From an uncultured Clostridia bacterium (GTDB lineage: Bacteria; Bacillota; Clostridia; Christensenellales; Borkfalkiaceae), in NCBI GenBank assembly GCA_934254725.1, contig CAKQLR010000025.1, positions 1 to 26,961 on the forward strand: 26,961 nucleotides of DNA, in the 5' to 3' direction. The position numbers and the translations under genes were made by a program. Shown here piece by piece: positions 16,422-23,484 of the stretch; the first letter of the stretch is position 1; every line of letters begins with the position of its first letter. Under the pieces are notes generated by a model. It saw only the letters and a program-made list of their open reading frames with translations, did not search any database and was not told where the DNA came from.

Positions 16422-16493
16422 AGTGCTACATTGTTTTTATAAAAATCGGGAGGAGAGTGGGAACAATCTTTATTTTGCAAAATCGCGGTTAAT

Positions 16494-17531
16494 TTACTTT
16501 TTCTCGAGTTTTATTCCCAATACGTAAGTAGAGCCTTTAAACCCGTACGGGCAGTCGCCTTCTCCGCTCGCGCAGTATAAATATATCGGCTCGCCGTTTT
16601 CGTCGAACAAAAGCGACGGGCGCTCAAGATTGCACTGAGTAGTTTTTCTTCCGTCCGTCCATTCTATGTTTCTCGAATACACTTTCGGTTTTTCGGGGAT
16701 TTCAAAGTGAATGCAGTCGTCGCTTTCGGCATAAAAGCCCGCGCCCCATTCGCCTGTTATGCCGTTGTCGCCGTTTTTGGAATCGTCCTTTGCAAGCAGG
16801 CAGAATTTACCGCGTTTTGCGTCGTACCACAAAAACGGATCTTCTATGTGTTTGTTTTCGTCGTCGAATTCGAGAATGGGGTTTTCAGTCAATCTTTCAA
16901 ACTGTCCGTCGGGTGTATCCGCAACCGCTATACCCAGTTGCAGAGGTTTTCCGAAAGCCCTTCTCGATTTATATATCATATACGTTTTGCCGCTCGGAAG
17001 TATTACGACCGAAGGATTTGTCGTTATGGTGCAATCCCAGTGCGAACAATCGCGCGGCTCCAAAAGGGGAGTGTCTTTGCGAATGAACTCGCCGTCTATA
17101 TCGTCCGCAACCGCCACGCCTACGCGTTTTCTGTTCCAGGTTTCCCAGGCGTAATTTTCGCTTATAGCGCCGCTGTCGCAGGGAATTTCTCCGCCGTAGG
17201 TGGTTCCCATATAGTACAGATAATATTTTCCGTTCCAGAATTTAATGCAGGTGTTATGCGTGTTCATGCCGTCGAAAAATCGCCTGCCTCTGCGCGGAAG
17301 TGCAACGTTTTTAAAAACAAATTCTCCGTCCGGCGTATCCGATACGAAATGACACACTTCGCTGTTGAAAAGCCAGTTCCAGCCGAACCCGAGTTCTTCC
17401 TTCCAGCGGGAAGCAAACATATGATATTTGCCGTTTGCCTTTATTACGGAAGAGTCCCATACGTAATACCCTTGCGGATTTAACGCGACGTGCGCCACCC
17501 CCGGTTTATAATTGAATTCTTTAACTTTCAT
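16494..17531 (-). CDS. Five-bladed beta-propeller glycoside hydrolase, GH43-like
   Basis: This 345-residue protein has no signal peptide and should be cytoplasmic. Blade-like repeats are visible: W-D-S-S-V-I-K-A-N-G-K-Y-H-M-F near the start, then N-G-K-Y-Y-L-Y-Y-M-G, S-G-K-T-Y-M-I-Y-K-S and K-F-C-L-L-A-K-D. This is the plan of GH43, GH32, GH117 and GH130 clans. Candidate acidic residues are Asp in V-W-D-S-S, Asp in H-W-D-C-T, and Glu-Asp in H-I-E-D-P-F. It belongs to a widespread conserved family in gut bacteria that is usually labelled GH43-like without a proved substrate. The start agrees with an extended -10 promoter about 100 bases upstream. I cannot name the linkage it cleaves. Confidence 0.8.
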   Translation of the reverse strand: MKVKEFNYKPGVAHVALNPQGYYVWDSSVIKANGKYHMFASRWKEELGFGWNWLFNSEVCHFVSDTPDGEFVFKNVALPRRGRRFFDGMNTHNTCIKFWNGKYYLYYMGTTYGGEIPCDSGAISENYAWETWNRKRVGVAVADDIDGEFIRKDTPLLEPRDCSHWDCTITTNPSVVILPSGKTYMIYKSRRAFGKPLQLGIAVADTPDGQFERLTENPILEFDDENKHIEDPFLWYDAKRGKFCLLAKDDSKNGDNGITGEWGAGFYAESDDCIHFEIPEKPKVYSRNIEWTDGRKTTQCNLERPSLLFDENGEPIYLYCASGEGDCPYGFKGSTYVLGIKLEKK

Positions 17532-17628
17532 GATTTTACTTTCGATTATTATTCTGCGGCTCCAAACCGTCGATTTTTAAAAAATGTCGTTCGTGTATGT
17601 ACGCACGCGCATATTCATATATATACAT

Positions 17629-17657
17629 ATTATACCAATAAAATAAAATTTTGGCGA
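17629..17657 (-). promoter_or_regulatory. Promoter of the beta-propeller glycosidase gene
   Basis: Read on the minus strand, TGGTATAAT (17629-17637) gives a perfect extended -10 box, with a weak TCGCCA -35 (17652-17657) at 17 bases. Transcription would start near 17622, leaving a leader of about 90 bases. The nine-base core is identical to the one at 4931. Confidence 0.6.
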
Positions 17658-17699
17658 GTGTTTTGTATTGATTTTTTTTGCATTATAAGCAAAGTTTTT

Positions 17700-18527
17700 C
17701 TATTTGGAAATCTTAATTTTGAACTCGCTTGGCGACATACCTATTTTCTTTTTGAACAATCTTGAAAAGTACAGGTTGTTCTGAAAACCGCATTTATATG
17801 AAATTTCCTTCAGCGAAAGGTTGGAAGTTTTTATAAGTTCCATGGCTTTTTCGAGCCTGCGGTTGATTATAAACTGAGAGGGGGAAACGCCCATATGTTT
17901 TGCAAACTTATTCGAAAAATATATCTTGTTCAGCGAATACAACCCAGCAAGTTCTTCCACGGTAATTTCCTTTTCTATATTTTTGTCTATGTACTCTATT
18001 ACGTCGAGGAATTGAATAAGGCTGTCGTCCGGGTCGGCGTCCGGCAAAAAACGCGAAATTAAAATCTGCATAACGGCATTTGCTTCGAGTTCGCTCTTTA
18101 ACCCGTAAGATTTTTGGCTTTTGTCGGTCAAAGCTGTCGTATCGCCGTTTTTTTCGGCAATATATCTTTCTATAACCTTAAAATAGTATTCGTCTATTTC
18201 CGAAGCTTTTACTTCGTTCTCGAGGTGAAGCGCGTAAAAAATATTGCTCGCCGCGTCGTCGAAGCGGAAGTGTATAAAGTGATGGCTGAAAAAGTTTTCG
18301 CATTTGCCCGTTATAACGGAATGGCTCGGTATGAAATATAAATACCCTTTTTTAAGGTGAAGAGTTTTGTCTTTAAGGTATATTTCGGCGTCGCCGTCCG
18401 TAACGTAATAAAGGCGTTCGTGTTTATAGAAGAACACCTGGTTTTTCCAGAAGCTGCCTACGGTAACGTGTTCGCCCTCGGTCACGGGCAGTACAGCGTT
18501 GTTTATTAAATTGAAAATCTGATTCAT
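17700..18527 (-). CDS. AraC-family transcriptional regulator
   Basis: This 275-residue DNA-binding regulator has an N-terminal cupin-like sugar-sensing domain (about residues 15-100, beta-rich) and a C-terminal double helix-turn-helix domain (about 175-275). The second helix-turn-helix carries the AraC signature I-S-Y-K-C-G-F-Q-N-N-L-Y-F-S-R-L-F-K-K, followed by G-M-S-P-S-E-F. The gene is divergent from the SGNH/transporter operon across a 200-base gap holding promoters for both, which makes that operon its likely target. A G-rich ribosome binding site (GGGGG) precedes the ATG. It may also act on the beta-propeller glycosidase gene just downstream, which has its own promoter. Confidence 0.95.
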   Translation of the reverse strand: MNQIFNLINNAVLPVTEGEHVTVGSFWKNQVFFYKHERLYYVTDGDAEIYLKDKTLHLKKGYLYFIPSHSVITGKCENFFSHHFIHFRFDDAASNIFYALHLENEVKASEIDEYYFKVIERYIAEKNGDTTALTDKSQKSYGLKSELEANAVMQILISRFLPDADPDDSLIQFLDVIEYIDKNIEKEITVEELAGLYSLNKIYFSNKFAKHMGVSPSQFIINRRLEKAMELIKTSNLSLKEISYKCGFQNNLYFSRLFKKKIGMSPSEFKIKISK

Positions 18528-18557
18528 AATTTTTCCCCCGAAATTCTGCTTGTTTCT

Positions 18558-18586
18558 ATATTAACATATAATAAAAAAGCGGACAA
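18558..18586 (-). promoter_or_regulatory. Promoter of the AraC gene
   Basis: On the minus strand, TTGTCC (18581-18586) and TAATAT (18558-18563) are spaced by 17 bases, with a TGT extension before the -10. Each hexamer matches consensus at 4 of 6 places. Confidence 0.5.
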
Positions 18587-18638
18587 GTATTTTAACGCAA
18601 AAAATTAAGTTTGTGCATATTATTGTTTTGTCTGTGTA

Positions 18639-18667
18639 TTGCTAAATGTTTCCCTTGGTGATAGAAT
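18639..18667 (+). promoter_or_regulatory. Promoter of the SGNH/ABC transporter operon
   Basis: TTGCTA (18639-18644) and TAGAAT (18662-18667) are spaced by 17 bases, with a TGA extension before the -10. The leader to the ATG at 18728 is about 55 bases and ends in AGGGAG. It lies in the divergent gap beside the AraC promoter, so AraC control is likely. Confidence 0.6.
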
Positions 18668-18727
18668 AAAAAAGAAATAAATAGCTCGGCGTATCGTTTA
18701 TTTACGTCGGAACAGGGAGAAAACGCT

Positions 18728-19948
18728 ATGAAAAGGAATTTTATTATTGCTATTTTATTGTGTTTGTGTTGCTTGTTCGCGTCTTGCGAATCGGGCGGTA
18801 CGAACACCGATACGGGTGAAGATATGAAAAAGAATTATCCCTTTTACGTGGATGACGACAAAGCCGAATATAAGTTCGATTTCGACGAAACGGTAACCCC
18901 GTTCTATCTCGGCAACGTTATCTACAACGAAAGCGTTCTTATGATGGACGACGAAGAGGGTACTTTGACGGGTAAACTTCAGTTCACACCCAAAAAGATA
19001 CTTTCCGTCCGCGACTTTACTTTGAAAAAAGAATACGACGTTTCGCTTTTCAAAGTGAACGGCAAAGTCATGACCGCTAAATCGGACAGCGGCGTTACGA
19101 GTCTTACCGCAAAAAACCTTGCCGGCATAGAATTGCCCGAAGGTTTCAATAAAGTTTCGGGTATAGGCAATATCCTTACCGATTGCGTACAGATGGGTGC
19201 GGCGGTTTACACCGAAAGTCCGTTCTATTACGGAAAACAAGTATACGTTTCTTACGTTTACGACGTAAAAGAGCTTAACGGCGAAGTTTACGCTCAATAT
19301 AAGACGTCCGGACTTCAAAAAACCAAGAATAAACTCATTCTCGGCGACGACGTTAAAATAGTCGCTACGGGCGACAGCGTTATGGAAGGCTGTTCTTCGA
19401 GTAAAAATTTCAACAGAGAACCGTTTATGGATAACTTTATGGAACTTACCCGTCAGGCTCTCGATAAAAAATACGAAGGAAACGTGACTTTGGCAAATCT
19501 TGCCGTAGGCGGAAAAACTTCCGGCTGGGGTGCCGAAACCACGCAAACTATAGCTCTTGCAAACGAAAACCCCGATCTTATGTACATTCACTTCGGTATA
19601 AACGATCTCGGCTCAAGGGTTTCCGCGGAAACTTATAAGACGAATATACGCGAAATAGTCACGGCAGTACAGGGAAGCAATCCCGATTGCGAATTCGTTC
19701 TCATCAAAGCGTTTGCCGCTAACCCGGATATTTATCTGCGGAAAAACTTCGAGGAATACTGGAAAGTGCTCGACGAGCTGAGCGAAGAGCTCGACAACGT
19801 ATACACTCTCGATATGTTCACCCAGTCTATGGAGCTTATAAATTCCAAGACCTATTACGACGTAACGGGTAACGGAATAAATCACGTAAACGATTTTTCC
19901 GCAAGACTTTACGCCATGAATATGACGGCGAGCCTTATAAAATATTAA
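18728..19948 (+). CDS. SGNH/GDSL-type esterase-like lipoprotein
   Basis: This 406-residue protein has lipobox F-A-S-C, with lipidation at Cys20, so it acts on the outer face of the membrane. A beta-rich N-terminal domain (about 40-205) precedes the SGNH domain. Block I is G-D-S-V with nucleophile Ser217, block III is F-G-I-N-D, and the C-terminal block is G-I-N-H with His386. The usual Asp three residues before the catalytic His is replaced by Gly383, with Asn382 beside it, so the triad may be incomplete. Family members remove acetyl or other acyl groups from glycans. Being first in an operon with a sugar importer and two GH99-like lipoproteins, it probably de-esterifies the same polysaccharide. 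AGGGAG lies 8 bases before the ATG. Confidence 0.85.
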   Translation: MKRNFIIAILLCLCCLFASCESGGTNTDTGEDMKKNYPFYVDDDKAEYKFDFDETVTPFYLGNVIYNESVLMMDDEEGTLTGKLQFTPKKILSVRDFTLKKEYDVSLFKVNGKVMTAKSDSGVTSLTAKNLAGIELPEGFNKVSGIGNILTDCVQMGAAVYTESPFYYGKQVYVSYVYDVKELNGEVYAQYKTSGLQKTKNKLILGDDVKIVATGDSVMEGCSSSKNFNREPFMDNFMELTRQALDKKYEGNVTLANLAVGGKTSGWGAETTQTIALANENPDLMYIHFGINDLGSRVSAETYKTNIREIVTAVQGSNPDCEFVLIKAFAANPDIYLRKNFEEYWKVLDELSEELDNVYTLDMFTQSMELINSKTYYDVTGNGINHVNDFSARLYAMNMTASLIKY

Positions 19949-20007
19949 AATTCAAAAGGAACGCGTAAATAAATTTTCCGTTCCGTAATCCCGCATATAA
20001 ATTGTGG

Positions 20008-20092
20008 AAAACAAAGGGAATATTCCCTTTTGCTTGTTTTGGCAAAACAAGCAATCACCTTTAGAAACAAAGAAAACGCGTTATAAACGCGT
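20008..20092 (+). promoter_or_regulatory. Structured leader with three hairpins before the sugar-binding protein gene
   Basis: The 169-base gap before the binding protein gene holds a perfect 18-base palindrome (AAAGGGAAT / ATTCCCTTT, 20013-20030), a 9-bp stem with 3-base loop (GCTTGTTTT / AAAACAAGC, 20032-20052), and a 7-bp stem (ACGCGTT / AACGCGT, 20076-20092) just before the ribosome binding site. TTGTTTT at 20034-20040 can also pair with AAAACAA at 20008-20014, so the first and second structures are mutually exclusive. No U-tract follows. The role may be attenuation, mRNA processing or stability. Confidence 0.55.
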
Positions 20093-20117
20093 AAAAATAA
20101 AAAAAGAGGAGAAAATT

Positions 20118-21485
20118 ATGAAAAAGTTATTATGTCTGTTAATGTGCGTCGCGATGATGTTCTCGTTGACCGGTTGCGAAAACACGGGAGGCGGAGACGA
20201 CAGCGGTTCGGGTACCGGAACCTTAAAGATCGGTATCCCCGGCGGAAACACTTATGAGCAAACAATACTCGAAAGCCTTAAAGACGGCTTTAAAGAAATG
20301 TATCCGGACGTAAAAATCAGCTTCCAATACATAACGATAGATAACGGCGCTTACGGTAACGGCATACAGCGTCTTGCCGTGGCGAACAACCTGCCCGATA
20401 TCATCTGGACAAACTCGCCCGACATCTACGAAGCTTACGGCTACATGGAATCGCTCGATACATATATCGAAAAATCGGACAGAGCAGGCGATTTCGGAAC
20501 AGAAGGCTTTGCAAATACTTTCTATACCGAATACTTCGATATGGGTAAAGTTCAGGGCACGAGATATGTTGTACCCCGTTCCTGCGATACCGTAGTAGCG
20601 TTCTACAGAACGGACTGGTTCAAAGCTGCAGGCGTTGATATGACAAAGGTTCAGAACGGCTGGACGTGGGACGATTTGATGGATGCCTGCGCGAAACTTC
20701 GCATATGGATGGACGATAACGGCTTCAAAGGCTCTTACTGTCTCGAACCCAACCTTACGTCCTGGCTTTCCACCTGCGTTCCTATGCTTTATTCTTTCGG
20801 CGCGGACGTTATAGATAAAGACGGCAAAGTAGTTATCGATAGCGACGGCACGAAGGCTACGCTCAACCTTCTCAGAGAGATGGTTGAAAAGAGATATATT
20901 CCCGATTCGCAAACGACCGTTTCGCAAGGTTTCGAGCAGGGCGCTTGTCCTATTTACTTCCAGTCCACTCCTATATCCAACCTTGCAAACAAGGGCGTGT
21001 TCAAGAATCAGGACGGCAGCTCCAAGATAGATCTCGTATCTTTCCCGCTTATAGGTACTGCGGGTGAAGACGGCACCAAAGATTATTCCAACGCTAAAAT
21101 AGGTGCGGGTATCGCGGGTTACTGCATTACCAAAACTTCAAAAAACAAAGATACTGCTTGGGCATTCCTTCGCTATCTTTTAAGCAAAGACGGTCAGCAG
21201 GCTATGGCTCTCAGCGGACTTAACCTCGCTTCCATAAGAAAAGATCTCTCGGATCCCACTACCGCAAACTGGGGCAGCGGCTATGAAAACTTCAATCTTT
21301 CGGCATACACTTACGGTTCGCAGTACAAAGTAGCACCCAGGTTCTTCGAGTACTCGCCCATATCCAAAAAGACCGATATAGACAAAGCCGTTACCGATCT
21401 CTTCGTTGACGGAACCAACATGAAGATAACGCTCGCAAAAGCGATTGAAAACTGCAAAAAGTCTCTTGAAGACGCTGTTCGTTAA
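20118..21485 (+). CDS. Sugar ABC transporter substrate-binding lipoprotein, family 1
   Basis: This 455-residue lipoprotein has lipobox L-T-G-C with Cys20 and captures oligosaccharides for the permeases that follow. Its mature part begins with a Gly/Asp linker, then L-K-I-G-I-P-G-G and the periplasmic-binding fold with L-P-D-I-I-W-T-N, T-V-V-A-F-Y-R-T-D-W-F-K-A-A-G-V and W-T-W-D-D-L hallmarks of the MalE/MsmE superfamily. Near the C-terminus it has T-A-W-A-F-L-R-Y-L-L-S-K-D-G-Q-Q. The frame is open from 20004, but those extra 38 codons lie in the hairpin-rich leader; the ATG at 20118 has AGGAG 6 bases before it and starts a proper signal peptide. The substrate is unknown; Trp and Tyr residues fit a carbohydrate. 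Confidence 0.95.
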   Translation: MKKLLCLLMCVAMMFSLTGCENTGGGDDSGSGTGTLKIGIPGGNTYEQTILESLKDGFKEMYPDVKISFQYITIDNGAYGNGIQRLAVANNLPDIIWTNSPDIYEAYGYMESLDTYIEKSDRAGDFGTEGFANTFYTEYFDMGKVQGTRYVVPRSCDTVVAFYRTDWFKAAGVDMTKVQNGWTWDDLMDACAKLRIWMDDNGFKGSYCLEPNLTSWLSTCVPMLYSFGADVIDKDGKVVIDSDGTKATLNLLREMVEKRYIPDSQTTVSQGFEQGACPIYFQSTPISNLANKGVFKNQDGSSKIDLVSFPLIGTAGEDGTKDYSNAKIGAGIAGYCITKTSKNKDTAWAFLRYLLSKDGQQAMALSGLNLASIRKDLSDPTTANWGSGYENFNLSAYTYGSQYKVAPRFFEYSPISKKTDIDKAVTDLFVDGTNMKITLAKAIENCKKSLEDAVR

Positions 21486-21506
21486 ATAGTCTGAATAACA
21501 TTGTAG

Positions 21507-21533
21507 GGGAAAGGGGAAAACGACCTCTTTCCC
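21507..21533 (+). promoter_or_regulatory. Intercistronic hairpin between binding protein and permease genes
   Basis: GGGAAAG (21507-21513) pairs with CTTTCCC (21527-21533) around a 13-base loop, in the 60-base gap. Such hairpins in malE-malF-like operons protect the upstream message and cut read-through, so that the binding protein is made in excess of the permeases. The role here is inference. Confidence 0.5.
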
Positions 21534-21545
21534 TGTCAAGGGAGA

Positions 21546-22547
21546 ATGATGGAACAAAGCAAAGTAGCGGCAAACTCCAACGGAGAAAAGCCGAAGGAAA
21601 ATAGAATTTTACGTTTTTTAAAGAAAAATTACGTCGGCTGGCTTTTTAATCTGCCGCTTTCGATAGGTATTCTGGTGTTTACGCTCATACCTATGGTATT
21701 TTCTTTGATAATATCGTTTTACAAATCTCCGCAGTGGGTGTTTTCTCCGTCCGACTGGATGGGCGAATTCGTCCTGTTTGAAAACTATAAAGAGGTTCTT
21801 ACAAGTCCCCTTGCCGGATTTATCGCGAAAAATACGTTTTTGTACGTAATTATAAGCGTTCCGCTCGGACTTGTGACCTCGTATTTTCTCGCGCTTCTCG
21901 TAAATAACGAGCAGAGAAAATTTACCAAAGTTTTCAGGATATTGTATTATTTACCCTGTATGATCCCCGCGGCGGCAGGCGCTATTATATGGAAGAAACT
22001 TACGGCGCTCAATATTCAACGCCCGGACGGAACGTTTTTCCAGGGCTTGTTCAACGAAGTGCTGGTGTTTTTCGGCGGAGAACCGTTCAAATGGCACGAC
22101 GCAGAAGATTTCCGCGCTATGCTTTCCATTATTTTTTACGGCTTGTGGGGAACGGGCGGCGGCATGATCCTTTGGCTTGCCGCGTTCAAATCCATAGACA
22201 AACAGCTGTACGAAGCTGCGGATATAGAAGGCGCTTCGAGGTTCAGAAAGCTTATTTCCATTACTCTTCCCATGTCCACGCCGATGATATTCTACAACAT
22301 GATAATGTCGGTTATAGGCACGATACAGAGTACCGCTCCTTTGACGTTCGGTCATAACGGTGCGGGCGGCGCGAAGGACGCGCTCAATATGCTCGGGCTG
22401 AGGATTTATTATCTGTCGTTCGGCAGTTCCGCTACGACGTACGGCACGGCAACGGCGCTCGCATGGATTACGCTTTTAATTGTAGGCGTGCTTACCGCAA
22501 TAATGTTCAAAACGAGTAAGTGGGTATTCTACGGGGAGGAAGCGTGA
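21546..22547 (+). CDS. Sugar ABC transporter permease, MalF/MsmF type
   Basis: This 333-residue polytopic membrane protein has a charged N-terminus, a first helix from about residue 36 and about six helices in all. The EAA loop is E-A-A-D-I-E-G-A-S from about residue 223, followed by I-T-L-P-M-S-T-P-M. It pairs with the next permease to import what the preceding binding protein captures. Two adjacent in-frame ATGs (21546 and 21549) are possible; AAGGGAG at 21538-21544 is better spaced for 21549. The stop codon overlaps the next start by one base (TGATG), showing coupled translation. No ATPase gene is in the operon. Confidence 0.94.
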   Translation: MMEQSKVAANSNGEKPKENRILRFLKKNYVGWLFNLPLSIGILVFTLIPMVFSLIISFYKSPQWVFSPSDWMGEFVLFENYKEVLTSPLAGFIAKNTFLYVIISVPLGLVTSYFLALLVNNEQRKFTKVFRILYYLPCMIPAAAGAIIWKKLTALNIQRPDGTFFQGLFNEVLVFFGGEPFKWHDAEDFRAMLSIIFYGLWGTGGGMILWLAAFKSIDKQLYEAADIEGASRFRKLISITLPMSTPMIFYNMIMSVIGTIQSTAPLTFGHNGAGGAKDALNMLGLRIYYLSFGSSATTYGTATALAWITLLIVGVLTAIMFKTSKWVFYGEEA

Positions 22548-23469
22548 TGGCGGTTTTAGACAGAAAAGAAGCTCGTTTAAAGCTTGAAGCCGAGCGCAAA
22601 AAATCCTTAATAAAGAAAAACATCGTAAACGCGCTTTTGTTTTAATTCCGTACGTCTATCTTGTGAACAGAAGTTTAATGACTGCGGAAAACGCGAAATA
22701 CAGCTACGATTTTTTCACTCACGACTGGCAGTTTTCAAACTTTATAACTTTGTTTTACGATAAAACGGCGGAAGGCAATATAGCCAACCCGTGGGCTTAT
22801 CTGGACGGACTGAAGTATACCGCATACATAATTATTTTCAATGTAATAGCCGTACCTCTTTCGTCGTCGCTCATAGCCTATTCGTTCGCAAAACTTAAAT
22901 GGGTGGGCAGGAACGTTATGTTCTTCCTTATGCTCGGTACCATGATGTTGCCCGCGGCGGTCACTCAGCTTCCGTTATACGTTATGTATTCGGCAAAGGG
23001 TATTTTCGGCAACGGCGGTTTTAACTGGCTCAACACGCTTTACCCGTTTACTATACCTAATTTGTTCGGCGGCGGCGCGGTATACATCTTTTTAATTCGT
23101 CAGTTTATGTTGGGTATTCCCAAGGAATTCGACAACGCAGCCATGATAGACGGCGCGAATACCTGGCAAAGATATTTTCATATAACTCTTCCTCTGTGCA
23201 AGCCTGTGCTGATTTACGTTATCTTACAGGTATTTATAAGCTATTGGGGAGATTATTACGGACCTATGGTATATTGCGACTCGGGCGAAATAAAAACGCT
23301 CGCACAGGTGGTGTATTATTCCACCAACGCAACCGATATGGTAGGTACCATTAAAGATAACATCGTTATGGCAGGCGCGGTATTTATGTCCGTTATACCT
23401 ACGGTATTGTTCGCGATTTTCCAGAAACAGCTTATAGACGGCGTAAATATGTCCGGCATCAAAGGTTGA
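22547..23469 (+). CDS. Sugar ABC transporter permease, MalG/MsmG type, with one-base frameshift
   Basis: The ATG at 22547 overlaps the upstream stop and has GGGGAGGA at a good distance, but this frame meets a stop at 22643-22645 after 32 codons. Adding one T to the run at 22640-22643 restores A-L-L-F-L-I-P-Y-V-Y-L-V-N-R-S-L and leads into the long frame, which otherwise seems to begin at 22663 with a GTG that has no ribosome binding site. The rebuilt protein is about 307 residues. It has the EAA loop N-A-A-M-I-D-G-A-N and L-P-L-C-K-P, and ends D-G-V-N-M-S-G-I-K-G, typical of MalG partners. As written it lacks its first membrane helix. A sequencing or assembly indel is the likeliest cause. Confidence 0.88.
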
Positions 23470-23484
23470 TAAGGGTAGGGAATT

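Noticed and set aside
18755..19591. Long antisense open frame (278 codons) opposite the SGNH gene
   Set aside because: Aromatic- and Val-rich mirror of the real coding strand; no ribosome binding site or domain. The same holds for 8216-8911, 20223-20927 (minus) and 16707-17483 (plus).
20004..20117. Longer start for the sugar-binding protein
   Set aside because: The extra 38 codons cover hairpins and would bury the signal peptide; a good ribosome binding site and signal peptide begin at 20118.
22663..23469. Treating the second permease as starting at the GTG at 22663
   Set aside because: It would lack the first membrane helix and a ribosome binding site, while a coupled ATG at 22547 fits after adding one base.
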